Assembly: GCF_024298965.1 (NCBI RefSeq)
Contig: NZ_CP085193.1
Coordinates: 9,548,001-9,612,000, forward strand
Direction: 5' to 3'
DNA: 64,000 bases
Source: Streptomyces rapamycinicus NRRL 5491
GTDB taxonomy: Bacteria; Actinomycetota; Actinomycetes; Streptomycetales; Streptomycetaceae
This document shows, piece after piece, positions 54,620-63,337 of the stretch. The number at the start of each line of letters is the position of its first letter. The first letter of the stretch is position 1. The notes beneath the pieces are model-generated. The model did not search any database. It was not told where the DNA came from and saw only the letters and a list, made by a program, of their open reading frames with translations. The position numbers were made by a program, and so were the translations under genes.

Positions 54620-55921
54620 CTACTTCTCCTGCTCCCACTTCTCGGTCCAGTACGCGTCCCAGCCCGTCAGCAGCTCCTTGGGCGACATCTTGCCGGTCAC
54701 CATCTTCTGCACGTCGGCGTCGGACTTCTGCTCCCACTCGCGCCACCAGGTCACGCCGCGCGGCTGGCTGACGTTGAGATAGGTGTCGGGGTGCTTGGTC
54801 ATGGTGACGTAGGACGACCACGGGCCGGTCTTGTAGAACGGGTCCTCGGTCGCCGACTTGAGGATCGGCACCAGGCTGTTCTTCTTGGTGAAGTCCGTCG
54901 ACGCCTTGCCCTGGGACAGGAACTTGATCAGCTTGACGGTCTCGGCCTTGTGCTTGCTGCCCTTCGCGACGCCCCACCCGGCGGTGGCCAGCGGCTGGAC
55001 GGTCTTCCCGCTGGGTCCGGCCACCAGCGGAGCGGTGTCCCACTGCTCCTTCGAGATCGACTTGGACTCGGAGACCGTGGCGATGACTTCCGGATCCTGG
55101 AGCAGGAAGGCCGTGGAGCCGTTGGAGAACGCCTCGACCATCTCCGGATAGCCCCAGGACACGGATGACTTGGGCGATGCCTTCTTGAAGAGCGTGAGGT
55201 AGGTCTTGAGGGCGTCCAGGGCCTCGGGCGCGGAGAAGATCGTGCGCCCGTTCTTCAGCTTGTAGCCGTTGGCGAGGTCGACCTTGTCGGCCACGTACGC
55301 CTCGATGATGGCAGTGGCGTTGCTGTTGGCGTTGGCCCCGCCGCGGAACGCGTAGCCGTAGCGGCGCTCCGCCGGGTCGTTGATGGCGGAGGCCTGCTTC
55401 AGCAGCTGGTCCCAGGAGGCCGGGGGCTTGCTGAACCCGGCGTCCTTGATCAGGTCCTTGCGGTAGAAGAGGCTCAGCCCGTAGAAGCCGTAGGGGACGA
55501 AGAAGGTACGGCCCTTGGCGTCTTCGGACGCCTTGACGGCGTTCTCCGTCATGGCATTCCAGCCCTGCCAGCCCTTGAGGTCCTTCGCCATGTCGTACAG
55601 CCAGCCGTTGTTCGACCACGGGCCGACCGTGATGTCCCGTACCTCGAGTGCGTCCACGCCGCTGCCGGACTGGAGCATCTGCTGGATCTTCTGATCGGCC
55701 TGTTCGGTGGGCGGCGAGATCAGGTTGACCTTGATCTTGGGGTTCTGCTTCTCGAAGTCGGCTATGAGCCCCTTGAGCAGATCGGTGCGGGAGGGGTTGG
55801 TCAGGCTCTCGACCATGTTGAGCGTGACCGTGCCGTTCGCGTTCGGACTCATGGCGGAACAGCCGGTCAGGACCATCGCCGCGGCGGTGCCGAGGGCGAG
55901 GGCTACCGTCCTTCTCCTCAT
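54620..55921 (-). CDS. Sugar-binding lipoprotein of the ABC transporter
   Basis: The 433-residue product is an extracellular solute-binding protein (CUT1, cluster B). It has MRRR, a hydrophobic stretch and the lipobox LTGC with lipidated Cys21. The mature part begins with a linker and TVTLNMVESLTNP, then ADFEKQNPKIKVNLISPP, a pattern of family 1 binding proteins. WWREWEQKSDADVQKMVTGK MSPKELL near the C-terminus matches the usual closing helix of this class. It sits outside the membrane and delivers the sugar to the two permeases. An 85-bp gap separates it from the aminotransferase gene upstream in the same direction. Confidence 0.94.
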   Translation of the reverse strand: MRRRTVALALGTAAAMVLTGCSAMSPNANGTVTLNMVESLTNPSRTDLLKGLIADFEKQNPKIKVNLISPPTEQADQKIQQMLQSGSGVDALEVRDITVGPWSNNGWLYDMAKDLKGWQGWNAMTENAVKASEDAKGRTFFVPYGFYGLSLFYRKDLIKDAGFSKPPASWDQLLKQASAINDPAERRYGYAFRGGANANSNATAIIEAYVADKVDLANGYKLKNGRTIFSAPEALDALKTYLTLFKKASPKSSVSWGYPEMVEAFSNGSTAFLLQDPEVIATVSESKSISKEQWDTAPLVAGPSGKTVQPLATAGWGVAKGSKHKAETVKLIKFLSQGKASTDFTKKNSLVPILKSATEDPFYKTGPWSSYVTMTKHPDTYLNVSQPRGVTWWREWEQKSDADVQKMVTGKMSPKELLTGWDAYWTEKWEQEK

Positions 55922-56006
55922 CGTGCTGACCTCTTTCTTGGGTGCGGGCCGCGCTCGGAGCGGCTTGGGGAGTCGGGGGTGGGGAGGGGAGTACGGTGTC
56001 GCGCCG

Positions 56007-57251
56007 CTATGGCGCGCCGTGCCGCCCGCGAGCCGCGCGGGCCCACTCAGCGAGGACGGGGACGCAGGTCTCGGCGAAGTACTCGTAGTCGGCGGCGGTG
56101 TTGTAGACGTGGGCGGACACCCGCAGATAGCCGATGCCGCCGAAGCTGGTGAAGGCCGCCTCGACACCCAGCTCCCCGGCGACCCGGTCGCGCAGCGCGT
56201 CGGCCTCGACGCGGGTGGCGCCGAGCCCCTCGGGCAGCCGCACCAGACGCATCCCGGGGACCGGCATGCCGACGTCGACGCTGCTGTCGGCGCCGGTCAG
56301 CTCGGTGAACGCGGCACCGATGACCTGCGCGGCGTAACCGGCCAGGTGGTCCATATAGCGGCGGGCGTGCCTCCAGCCCCAGGTGTGCTCTATGAAGCCG
56401 AGCGCCGTCGGTGCCGCCAGATAGCAGGTGGCATCCACCGTGCCCTGCTGGTCGAAGCGGTCGGGGTACGGATCCTCTGCACCCCATGAGTCGATCGGTG
56501 GGTAGAGCCGCTCACGCAGTGGACCGCGGGCGACGAGCGCTGCGGTGCCCCGGGGCGCGCATCCCCACTTGTGCAGGTTTCCGACCCAGAAATCGCAGGT
56601 CAGCCCCGAGAGCGGGGCGGGGAGCAGACCAGGTGCGTGCGCACCGTCCACGAGCAGCGGGATCCCGCGCCGCCGGGCCTCCGCTCCGATCCGCTCCACC
56701 GGCAGCCGGCGGGCGGTCGCCGAGGTGATCTGGTCCACCACGATGAGGTCCGTCGCCTCGGACAGTTCGGCGAACACGGCCTCGCACGCTTGCTCCTCAT
56801 CTGCGTCGAGGGGTACCCGCGCGGTGCGGACCCCGCCATCCCAGCGGTCGCGCGCCAGCCGCTCGGCGCCCATGGTCACGGCGCCGTAACCGTGGTCGGT
56901 GACGACGATCTCCCCGCCGCGGCGACGGTCGAGGGCGGCGTACACGGTGCTGATGCCCGCGCTCGCGTTCGGCACCAGGGCCAGGTCGTCGGCGGCCACC
57001 GCCAAGAAGTCGGCGATCTCGACCCTGGTGTCGGCGATCCGCTGAGGCAGCGCCGGGAACCACACCACCGGGGAGCACTCCATCTCCACCCGCAGCTGCT
57101 TCTGCCGCTCCTGTGCCACCAGGGGAACCGCGCCGAAGGAACCGTGGTTCAGGTGTCTCATGGCGGGGTCCAGCGTCCACGCCCGGTCGGCGGGACGGCC
57201 GTCGGCCAGCAACAGGGGGCGTGGCGCCGCGATGACATCGGTCTCGCTCAC
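56007..57251 (-). CDS. Class V aminotransferase, isopenicillin-N-epimerase-like (PLP)
   Basis: The product of 414 residues (GTG start at 57251) has RAWTLDPAMRHLNHGSFGAV P near residue 25, typical of CefD-like fold type I PLP enzymes. LVVDGAHAPG-like LLVDGAHAPGLL holds the PLP-ring Asp, and FWVGNLHKWGCAPRGTA the Schiff-base Lys. PLFVVDQ-type LIVVDQITSATARRLPVERI precedes them. Reactions in this family include epimerisation, lyase and desulfurase chemistry. No beta-lactam genes are nearby; it leads a sugar-uptake operon, so an amino-sugar or amino-acid conjugate could be its substrate, which is inference. An upstream ATG at 57368 was rejected because it would cover the regulatory palindrome. 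Confidence 0.85.
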   Translation of the reverse strand: MSETDVIAAPRPLLLADGRPADRAWTLDPAMRHLNHGSFGAVPLVAQERQKQLRVEMECSPVVWFPALPQRIADTRVEIADFLAVAADDLALVPNASAGISTVYAALDRRRGGEIVVTDHGYGAVTMGAERLARDRWDGGVRTARVPLDADEEQACEAVFAELSEATDLIVVDQITSATARRLPVERIGAEARRRGIPLLVDGAHAPGLLPAPLSGLTCDFWVGNLHKWGCAPRGTAALVARGPLRERLYPPIDSWGAEDPYPDRFDQQGTVDATCYLAAPTALGFIEHTWGWRHARRYMDHLAGYAAQVIGAAFTELTGADSSVDVGMPVPGMRLVRLPEGLGATRVEADALRDRVAGELGVEAAFTSFGGIGYLRVSAHVYNTAADYEYFAETCVPVLAEWARAARGRHGAP

Positions 57252-57347
57252 ATGAGTGCCGATCTGCCGGGGTCCGGATGTTCCGAGGGGCGTCAGAAAC
57301 GAGAGAGATCTGATCGCAACCAGAACACGTATGATGACTCGGCATCC

Positions 57348-57367
57348 TGCATGATGGATTCCATGCA
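57348..57367. promoter_or_regulatory. Palindrome in the divergent regulatory region, site 1
   Basis: TGCATG and CATGCA form a perfect 6-bp dyad with an 8-bp spacer between the aminotransferase start (57251) and the GntR-type regulator start (57492). Candidate operator for either promoter. Confidence 0.4.
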
Positions 57368-57391
57368 ATCAAGGGGTGTAGCAGCGTGGAT

Positions 57392-57432
57392 CATCAGATG
57401 ACTTCTGATCGATACCTCTGAGATATCTGATG
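57392..57432. promoter_or_regulatory. Nested palindromes, candidate FadR/GntR operators
   Basis: ATCAGA (57393-57398) and TCTGAT (57404-57409) form one dyad. CATCAGAT (57392-57399) and ATCTGATG (57425-57432) form a larger one. Three related half-sites in 41 bp just upstream of a FadR-family gene suggest cooperative autoregulation and control of the divergent sugar operon. Confidence 0.55.
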
Positions 57433-57491
57433 AATCGGTACAGTGCGATGAAGGGCGCGGGACCGCGCCCCGCCCGTTCGGGAGGAATCGG

Positions 57492-58190
57492 ATGTCCGCA
57501 GTCGACAAGGCGTTCCACGGCCTACGCCACATGATCGCCACCGGGCGCCTCAGCGCCGGAGGGCGCATTCCGCCCGAGGGCGAGCTGTGCGAGGAACTCG
57601 GCGTGTCCCGGGGGTCGTTGCGCGAGGCCGTACGGATGCTCGCGGCCCTGGGGGTGATCGAGCCGCGGCACGGCTCCGGTACTTATGTCTCCCAGCTCAG
57701 GCCGGAGGACATCATAGGCAGCCTGTCGCTCACCCTGGAACTGCTGCCGCTCTCCGGTCTGCTGGAGGTGTACGAGATCCGGCGTGTCCTGGAGTCCCAC
57801 GTCGCGGCGCAGGCTGCGGCCCGCAGCACCCCGGAGACGGTGCGGGAACTCTTCGCGCTCATCGAGGCCATGGACGCCACCGACGACCCCACCGAGGCAT
57901 CGGACCTCGACCACCGCTTCCATGCCGCGATCGCCACCGCGGCCGGAAACCCCGCCCTCGGCTCCCTGCTCTCGGTCTTCCGCGCCCGCTCCCGCAAGTA
58001 CCAGATCTTCACCCTCCCCGAGGGCGAGCAGATGCGGCGCAAGAGCGACGAGGATCACCGCGTGCTGGCCACCGCGATCGCCGACCGCGATCCGCGCGCC
58101 GCCGCCGGAGCGGCCGAGGCCCATGTCGCCCAGACGGAGCGATGGCTGCGCGCCTTCATGCCGCCCATGGAGGAGGACTCCCCGGCCTGA
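57492..58190 (+). CDS. FadR-subfamily GntR transcriptional regulator
   Basis: The 232-residue product has an N-terminal winged helix: DKAFHGLRHMIATGRLSAGG, PPEGELCEELGVSRGSLREA, VRMLAALGVIEPRHGSGTYV. An all-helical FCD ligand domain follows, with LLEVYEIRRVLESHVAAQAA, a DHRFHAAIATAAGNP motif (metal-binding Asp/His) and a DEDHRVLATAIADRDPRAA closing helix. Start supported by GGGAGG upstream. It faces away from the sugar operon, whose transcription it probably represses until an intermediate binds. The ligand is unknown. Confidence 0.92.
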   Translation: MSAVDKAFHGLRHMIATGRLSAGGRIPPEGELCEELGVSRGSLREAVRMLAALGVIEPRHGSGTYVSQLRPEDIIGSLSLTLELLPLSGLLEVYEIRRVLESHVAAQAAARSTPETVRELFALIEAMDATDDPTEASDLDHRFHAAIATAAGNPALGSLLSVFRARSRKYQIFTLPEGEQMRRKSDEDHRVLATAIADRDPRAAAGAAEAHVAQTERWLRAFMPPMEEDSPA

Positions 58191-58210
58191 CGCGTTGCGT
58201 TGCGTTTGAC

Positions 58211-59176
58211 GTGCCTCGCGTCGGCATGATGCGATCCAGCGTTCCGCGATGGCGTTCATTCGGGGCACCTGGGGCGGTGTCGGAATGACGTGCACGCCGA
58301 TCGCCTGGAAGACGGCGTCGAAGCTGTCGGTGAAGTAGGTGCCGCGGTCCCGGATGAGGAGGCTGATCGACTCTGCGCGGTCAGCGAGGTCCACGAGGTG
58401 GTTCCGTGCTTGCTGGGTGATCCAGGGGCCGGTCGGGTGCCGGGTGATGCCGGCGATGTGCACGTGTCGGGTGCCGTGGTCGATGAAGAACAGCATGAAC
58501 CAGCGCCGCAGGAAGACCGTGTCGATGTGGAAGAGGTCGGTGGCCATGATGGCGGAGGCCTGGGCTTTGAGGAAGGCGGGCCAGGACTGGTTGGTGCGCT
58601 GGGGTGCGGGGTCGATCCCGGCCTTCTGCAAGATCTCCCAGACGGTCCAGGCGCCGAGTTTGCGTCCCAGGCCGAGCAGTTCGCCGCGGATCCGTTGATA
58701 TCCCCACCCGGGGTGCTCCCGCGCGAGGCGCAGGACCAACTGCCGCAGTGCTTCCGGCGTCGGTGGTCGGCCCGGACGGCGGTGTGCATAGGTCCACTTC
58801 CGGGCCACGAGACGTGCGTGCCGGCGCAGGACCGACCGTGGAGTGACCAGCAACACCAGCCGTGCACGCTGCTGCTTGTTCACCATCCGGAGCAGCGCTG
58901 CCATGACAGCCCGATCACTCCAGGAAATTGAGGTCGTGGCTGGATGCGTTGCGCGACACCGAGCTGGTGCCGGAGCATCAAGATCTCGACTTCTTTCGCC
59001 GCACTCGACCGGGCCAGCAGCGCAAGCCATCGGAAGAGCTGACACGCGAGCTGATAGATCAGGCGTATCGCCACGACCCAGCATGATGCCGCAGCACCCG
59101 TCAGCTCCAGCGCTCTGGCAGATCCGAAGTCGCAGGTCACCTCGGGTGACATATTTTCCGGCACCCACAACGTCGC
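58211..59176 (-). pseudogene. Integrase-core (rve) IS transposase remnant, frameshifted and 3'-truncated
   Basis: Minus-strand reading begins near 59060 with LARSSAAKEVEILMLRHQLG VAQR, then changes frame (about 58950) to SWSDRAVMAALLRMVNKQQR, LVTPRSVLRRHARLVARKW, HPGWGYQRIRGELLGLGRK. The catalytic domain follows: ATDLFHIDTVFLRRWFMLFF, FLIRDRG-like SLLIRDRGTYFTDSFD and PRMNAIAERWIASCRRE. It stops there, about 20 bp from the GntR-type stop codon. The outer end near 59175 (TGTGGGTGCCGGAAAAT) resembles that of the 41110 element. A frameshift plus loss of the C-terminus make it inactive. Confidence 0.85.
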
Positions 59177-59179
59177 ACA

Positions 59180-59310
59180 CCGCTCGGCCAGCACCGCACC
59201 TCGCCATCGGCCAGCACCCGCACCTCGCCAGTCGCCTCGTTGACGACCGGGGCGCACATCTCGTCGTCGAGGGTGTCCTCGGCGTCGATGGGCGGCATGT
59301 CGGCCATCAT
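59180..59310 (-). pseudogene. Possible 5' fragment of a small gene cut by the IS
   Basis: From ATG at 59310 the minus strand reads MMADMPPIDAEDTLDDEMCA PVVNEATGEVRVLADGEV and runs into the IS end near 59176. The acidic, coherent sequence looks coding, but I recognise no family and the fragment is short. The following 59311-59439 stretch holds no gene. Confidence 0.25.
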
Positions 59311-59439
59311 GCCGACACCCTCACGCGGCCACGACCTGGATCGGGCGTCCTGACGTTGGCCGTTCGCCCCCTATCAGGTCTTGCTCCGCGCCCGCCGGCG
59401 CCGGCCTGGCGGCGGTCCAGACCGGCGGACGGGGCGATG

Positions 59440-60045
59440 TCATGCGGGGACGCCGAGCGGCGGGTGCTCGAGCACGCGGGGCTTGTACTCGACCAGCTGG
59501 ATGCGGCCGTCGAAGGTGCGGTGCTCGATCATCTCGAGGGCAACGTCCGGATAGCCGTCGTAGATGCGTTCTTCGCCCGTGGCCCCGGTGATCACCGGGA
59601 ACATCACGACCCGGAAGCGGTCGACGAGTCCGGCTCGTAGCAGGGACCGGCACAGGCTGAGGCTGCCGATCGTGCTGAGGAGTCCCGAGCCACTCGACTT
59701 CATGGCGCGGACCGCCTCGACGGCGTCGTCGCGGATGAGCGTGGAGTTGGCCCATGCCAGTGGCTCCTCGAGTGAGGAGGAGAACACCACCTTGGACGCT
59801 TGCGTGAGCTCGTCGACGGACGCCTCTTCCTCGGGCCTGAACTCGTCTTGGCCATTCGGGACCTCGCCTGCGGCGAAGCCGGACATCAGGCGGTAGGTGT
59901 TCGCTCCCATCAGATAGGTGGCCTCGGGCTGCTCGCCGAGCCATGCGAGGTACTCCGGGCCCTCGAGGCCCCAGAACCCGGGCCATCCCTCTCCCGATGC
60001 GTGGCCGTCGAGGGAGGTGATGAAGTCGACGAGAAGCTCCGACAT
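59440..60045 (-). CDS. Dihydrofolate reductase-family protein (RibD C-terminal domain)
   Basis: The 201-residue product has the RibD_C/DHFR-like fold signatures: an N-terminal strand and loop LLVDFITSLDGHASGEGW, the cofactor-side TYLMGANTYRLMSGFA, KVVFSSSLEEPLAWANSTLI, LSTIGSLSLCRSLLRAGLVD and RFRVVMFPVITGATGEERIY. Such single-domain proteins are abundant in Streptomyces and bind NADPH; very few have a known substrate. It is not in a riboflavin or folate operon and stands alone between IS remnants. ATG at 60045 is the first in frame. Confidence 0.9.
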   Translation of the reverse strand: MSELLVDFITSLDGHASGEGWPGFWGLEGPEYLAWLGEQPEATYLMGANTYRLMSGFAAGEVPNGQDEFRPEEEASVDELTQASKVVFSSSLEEPLAWANSTLIRDDAVEAVRAMKSSGSGLLSTIGSLSLCRSLLRAGLVDRFRVVMFPVITGATGEERIYDGYPDVALEMIEHRTFDGRIQLVEYKPRVLEHPPLGVPA

Positions 60046-60322
60046 GGCGGTGTCCTTTCCTGGGGTGTCACGAGCTTGGACCGGCCGGGAGCCACAAACT
60101 CATCGGTCGCGCTGTGGAGTGACGAGAAAACCCATGACGCTGCAGCCGATCAGGCCGACGGACGGCACTGCTTCGGCGGGCCCGGAGGCCCATATGATTG
60201 CACTATGCACGCAGTCGGGGAATGGTCTCGCGCGATTGGGCACGGCGGTTTGAGTTCTGTCAAAGCCCCAGCTCAGCCCCACCCGCGAACGGCCCCACAA
60301 CCAGATCCCTACGATCCGGTGC
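60046..60322. other. Intergenic region without a supported gene
   Basis: It holds the presumed promoter of the DHFR-like gene. Small open frames cross it on both strands but lack coding character. I see no repeats or strong hairpins. Confidence 0.5.
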
Positions 60323-60550
60323 ATGCTGGATCCCGAGCTGTTGGAGCGGACCACCGCGCGGAGCGCGGAACTGGACGAACTCGGAGAAAGGCTGGCCAAG
60401 CAGTTGGCCGAGGTGCGGGCCGAGCGGGACGAGCCCGCTGTCGCCGAGAAGGTCCTCGAGCGGATGAGCGAGCAGCTCGCTGGAGAGCGCGCTTCATACA
60501 CCAGTGAGACCGCCATGCGGACATGCTGCCAGCCGAGACCGGATCCCTGA
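60323..60550 (+). pseudogene. Truncated N-terminus of an IS-associated hypothetical protein
   Basis: The 75-residue frame reads MLDPELLERTTARSAELDEL GERLAKQLAEVRAERDE and VLERMSEQLAGERA, a charged heptad-like coiled coil. It matches the N-terminal third of a common Streptomyces protein of about 150 residues that continues into a winged-helix-like domain; here the continuation is replaced by unrelated sequence (SETAMRTCC onward). It is probably cut by the neighbouring IS insertion at 60579. Function unknown. Confidence 0.5.
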
Positions 60551-60578
60551 CGTCACCTGCCGCGACGACTTTTCGAGC

Positions 60579-61293
60579 CTGTGCCGTTCAGAAATGCGTC
60601 GTTGCGTGTCGTAGGTGGTCTGGCGGGATCAGCGGGCGCGCTGGGACCATGTCCAGGTGATCGTGTCACTGGTGTATCAGGTCACGAGGAAGCTTCTTGG
60701 TGCTGCGGCCGGCACGGGAGATCCGGCGCTGGGGCTGCCGCGGGATCCAGGGGGGAGCTCGCCCGGCTGGGCCACAGGATCGGCGCCTCCACGCTCTGGA
60801 AGATCTTGACCGCCGCCGGTGTCGGCCCGGCTCCCCGCCGCGTCGGGCCGACATGGCGCGAGTTCCTGACATCCCAGGCCGAAGCCATCATTGCCTGCGA
60901 CTTCCTGCACATCGACCTGGTGGATCTTCGCCGGGTCTACGCGCTGGTCTTCATCGAGCACGACACACGCCGCCTCCACATCGCCGGCGTCACCGCTCAT
61001 CCGACCGCACAGTGGACAGCCCAGCAGGCCCGGAACCTCGCTCTTGAGTCGGGCGTGCGCTCTGGAGCGAGCGCCACGCTCTCCGTGTTCTCAGCACCTA
61101 CGCCGGACACTACAACGGACATCGACCGCATCAGGCCCGGGAGCAACTGCCTCCCCTCGCCGACCACCACACGGCGCCGCTGACCGACCTGAAAACCCCA
61201 CGACGATTGCTCCGGACCCGTGTCCTTGGTGGCCTGATCAATGAGTACAGGTACGTGGCATGACCAGCGGTGACGCGTTTCTGAACGGCACAG
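60579..61293 (+). mobile_element. Deletion derivative of an rve-type insertion sequence (715 bp)
   Basis: The ends CTGTGCCGTTCAGAAATGCG (60579) and its complement at 61272-61293 are 22-bp inverted repeats with one mismatch. The interior aligns by eye with the element starting at 63338 but lacks about 300 bp after KLLGA and another block after AQQARNLA. No flanking target duplication was found. Confidence 0.8.
60658..61263 (+). pseudogene. rve-type transposase with internal deletions
   Basis: Pieces remain in several frames: IVSLVYQVTRKLLGA near 60660, then ELARLGHRIGASTLWKILTA AGVGPAPRRVGPTWREFLTS with ACDFLHIDLVDLRRVYALVF and HIAGVTAHPTAQWTAQQARN LA (60750-61038), and a C-terminal piece STYAGHYNGHRPHQAREQLP with RTRVLGGLINEYRYVA to TGA near 61263. 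The middle of the catalytic domain is missing, so it is inactive. Confidence 0.82.
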
Positions 61294-61568
61294 GATCATG
61301 TGGTTCTTGGAGTTCCGGATGCCCCATGGCCTGCGTGAACCCGGCGAGCGCCGGCGATCGCGACGGCGCCGCAGTGTTGTTCTCCTACCGCGTCACAAGC
61401 CAAGAGCTGAGCTTGCCGTGCTACTTCGTAACCCTGATGATCGGTTGCTCGACCCGCAGTTCGGCCTAGCACGGAGAAGGGTCCAGGGGTGTGTTCTCTG
61501 GATGTTCCCTTGTGTACGGGGGCACAGGCCGGGACGCCGTCACGGCTACTACTCCTTACTCTGGGGGT
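61294..61568. other. Region upstream of the LysR gene, no supported gene
   Basis: It follows the IS right end and presumably contains the LysR promoter. The open frames here are Arg-rich and lack a family signal. No operator is clear. Confidence 0.5.
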
Positions 61569-62399
61569 ATGGACCGAGTGGAAGCACGTGAGCTCGAGTA
61601 CTTCGTCGCCCTCGCCGAGGAACTGCATTTCGGGCGGGCCGCGGAACGACTCGGGATCGCCCAGCCACCGTTGTCCAGAGCGATCCGCAGGCTGGAACGC
61701 CGGATGGGTGTGCAGTTGTTCGAGCGCACCAGCCGTCATGTCGGTCTCACCGCGGCCGGTGCGGTCTTCCTGACCGAAGGCCGCAAGGCGTTGACCGCAC
61801 TGGACGACGCGGTGTCACGCGCCCAACGCAGCATTCATCCGCACCGGCTGGTGGTGGCCGCGCTGCAGGGCACCGGGTCCGGGCTGCTGGCCGGCATGTT
61901 GCGGGACTACCGCCGCCAGCCCGGTGCCGCCGACGTCGACGTGGTGTTCACCCAGGACCACGTCGACCTCGTGCGCACCGGTTCGGCAGACCTCACGTTG
62001 ACGTGCGGTCACAGCGGTCTTGCCGGGTTGGAGTTCACCGAGCTCGCCGAAGACGACACAGTCGCGTTGCTACCGCGGGACCATTTCCTCGCGGCGAAAC
62101 CGGCTGTGACGGCTGCCGATATCGCGCAGGACGCGCTTTTCCGTCCGCAGTGGCCGGAAAACACACTCGACGAGATTATCGATCAGGTCGCCATGGGCGA
62201 ACTGATTGTGACGGCTGCGGCAAGCGCAACCGACCGGATCGGCTCCGCCGTCGTGGCTGTTCCCGTCCTCGACGCGCCACCGACCTGGCTGGTGCTGACC
62301 TGGCGGCCGGACATCCCTACCGCGACGCGCGACGCATTCGTCTACACCGCCAGGAACGTGGCAACCAGGCACCTGGGCCACTCAGGACCAGGTGCCTAG
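61569..62399 (+). CDS. LysR-family transcriptional regulator
   Basis: The 276-residue product starts MDRVEARELEYFVALAEELH FGRAAERLGIAQPPLSRAIR RLERRMGVQLFERTSRHVGL TAAG, a textbook LysR helix-turn-helix. The effector domain carries LVVAALQGTGSGLLAGMLRD and ADLTLTCG-type sensing segments, with a shortened second subdomain. The start at 61569 is chosen because it opens exactly at the family N-terminus; an upstream frame is open but not conserved. It is convergent with the SDR gene and overlaps it by 18 bp at the 3' ends, so regulation of that gene is plausible but not shown by a shared promoter. Confidence 0.9.
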   Translation: MDRVEARELEYFVALAEELHFGRAAERLGIAQPPLSRAIRRLERRMGVQLFERTSRHVGLTAAGAVFLTEGRKALTALDDAVSRAQRSIHPHRLVVAALQGTGSGLLAGMLRDYRRQPGAADVDVVFTQDHVDLVRTGSADLTLTCGHSGLAGLEFTELAEDDTVALLPRDHFLAAKPAVTAADIAQDALFRPQWPENTLDEIIDQVAMGELIVTAAASATDRIGSAVVAVPVLDAPPTWLVLTWRPDIPTATRDAFVYTARNVATRHLGHSGPGA

Positions 62400-63149
62400 C
62401 TGGGTGGCTCCGCCGTCAACGACCAGTTCAAAGCCGGTGATGTAGCTGCTCTGCTCCGATGCGAGGAACAGGATCGCGTTCGCCTGTTCCTCCGGTCGCC
62501 CCCACCGGGCCAGCGGGACGGCCGACGCGTAGTTCGCTTTCCACTCGCGCCTGCCGGCCTCGTCGAGCCCGGCCGCGACGAGCGCATCCTCGATCCCGGC
62601 AGTGTCCACGATTCCCGGTGACAGCGCGTTGACCCGGATCTTCCGCCCCTTGAGTTCGTTCGCCCAGCTCCGAGCGAACGAGCGGACCGCGGCCTTCGAC
62701 GCGTTGTACACGCTGTACCCCGCCGTCCCGCCACTCCCCGACACCGAGCTGACCAGCACGATCGACGCGCCGTCGCTGAGCAGCGGAAGAGCCTTCTTGA
62801 CCGTGTTCAGCGTGCTCCGGACGTTGGTGTTGAAGTGCAGGTCGAAGTGCTCGTCGGTGACGTCTTCGAGCATCGCGAACTTGGCAGTGCCGGCGTTGGC
62901 CACCACAACGTCGATCTGACGGCCGTCGGCGCGCACGGTGTCGTACAGCCGGTCGAGATCCGCGGGGTTCGACGTGTCGCCCTGCACGGCGATCGCACCC
63001 ACCTTCTCCGCGGCGGCCGTCAGCTCCTGCTCCCTGCGACCGGTCACGTACACCACCGCACCTTCTTCGACGAACCGCTGCGCCGTGGCGAGACCGATAC
63101 CTGAACTGCCGCCGCTGATGACCGCGACCTTGTTGTCGAGTTGACCCAT
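62382..63149 (-). CDS. Short-chain dehydrogenase/reductase (classical SDR)
   Basis: The 255-residue product has the Rossmann motif VAVISGGSSGIGLATAQRFV (TGxxxGIG type), YVTGRREQEL for NADP preference, VVVANAGTAKF, a catalytic Ser in IVLVSSVSGSGG, and YSVYNASKAAV (YxxxK). RVNALSPGIVDT and SYITGFELVVDGGATQLGTW complete a classical SDR. The substrate cannot be told from sequence. Start at 63149 (MGQLDNK) is preferred; GTG one codon upstream is possible. The 188 bp upstream (63150-63337) should contain its promoter, but no clear hexamers are visible. Confidence 0.93.
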   Translation of the reverse strand: MGQLDNKVAVISGGSSGIGLATAQRFVEEGAVVYVTGRREQELTAAAEKVGAIAVQGDTSNPADLDRLYDTVRADGRQIDVVVANAGTAKFAMLEDVTDEHFDLHFNTNVRSTLNTVKKALPLLSDGASIVLVSSVSGSGGTAGYSVYNASKAAVRSFARSWANELKGRKIRVNALSPGIVDTAGIEDALVAAGLDEAGRREWKANYASAVPLARWGRPEEQANAILFLASEQSSYITGFELVVDGGATQLGTWS

Positions 63150-63337
63150 GACACCGAGTCCACCACCGCTCACCAGCGGGAACAATGACGACTCCGGCAT
63201 CACAGCAGTACCCGGCAGGTATCGACTGTGCGCGGTCATGTTTGCCGGTTGCCGGGACCACCGCAGGTTGCCCCCGAGTTATGTTCTTCGCGGTCCTGCA
63301 AGAGGGCCGCTGGCCTACGGGCCCGGCATGACTGTTC

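Noticed and set aside
53628..55619. A single 663-codon frame joining the permease with upstream sequence
   Set aside because: The upstream part is the binding-protein gene read in a wrong frame; the permease begins at 54617.
57252..57368. An upstream ATG for the class V aminotransferase
   Set aside because: The extra residues lack family similarity and would cover the palindrome at 57348.
57522..59207. A 561-codon minus-strand frame running from the IS remnant through the GntR-type gene
   Set aside because: Only the 58211-58950 part is transposase; the rest is antisense to a clear GntR regulator.
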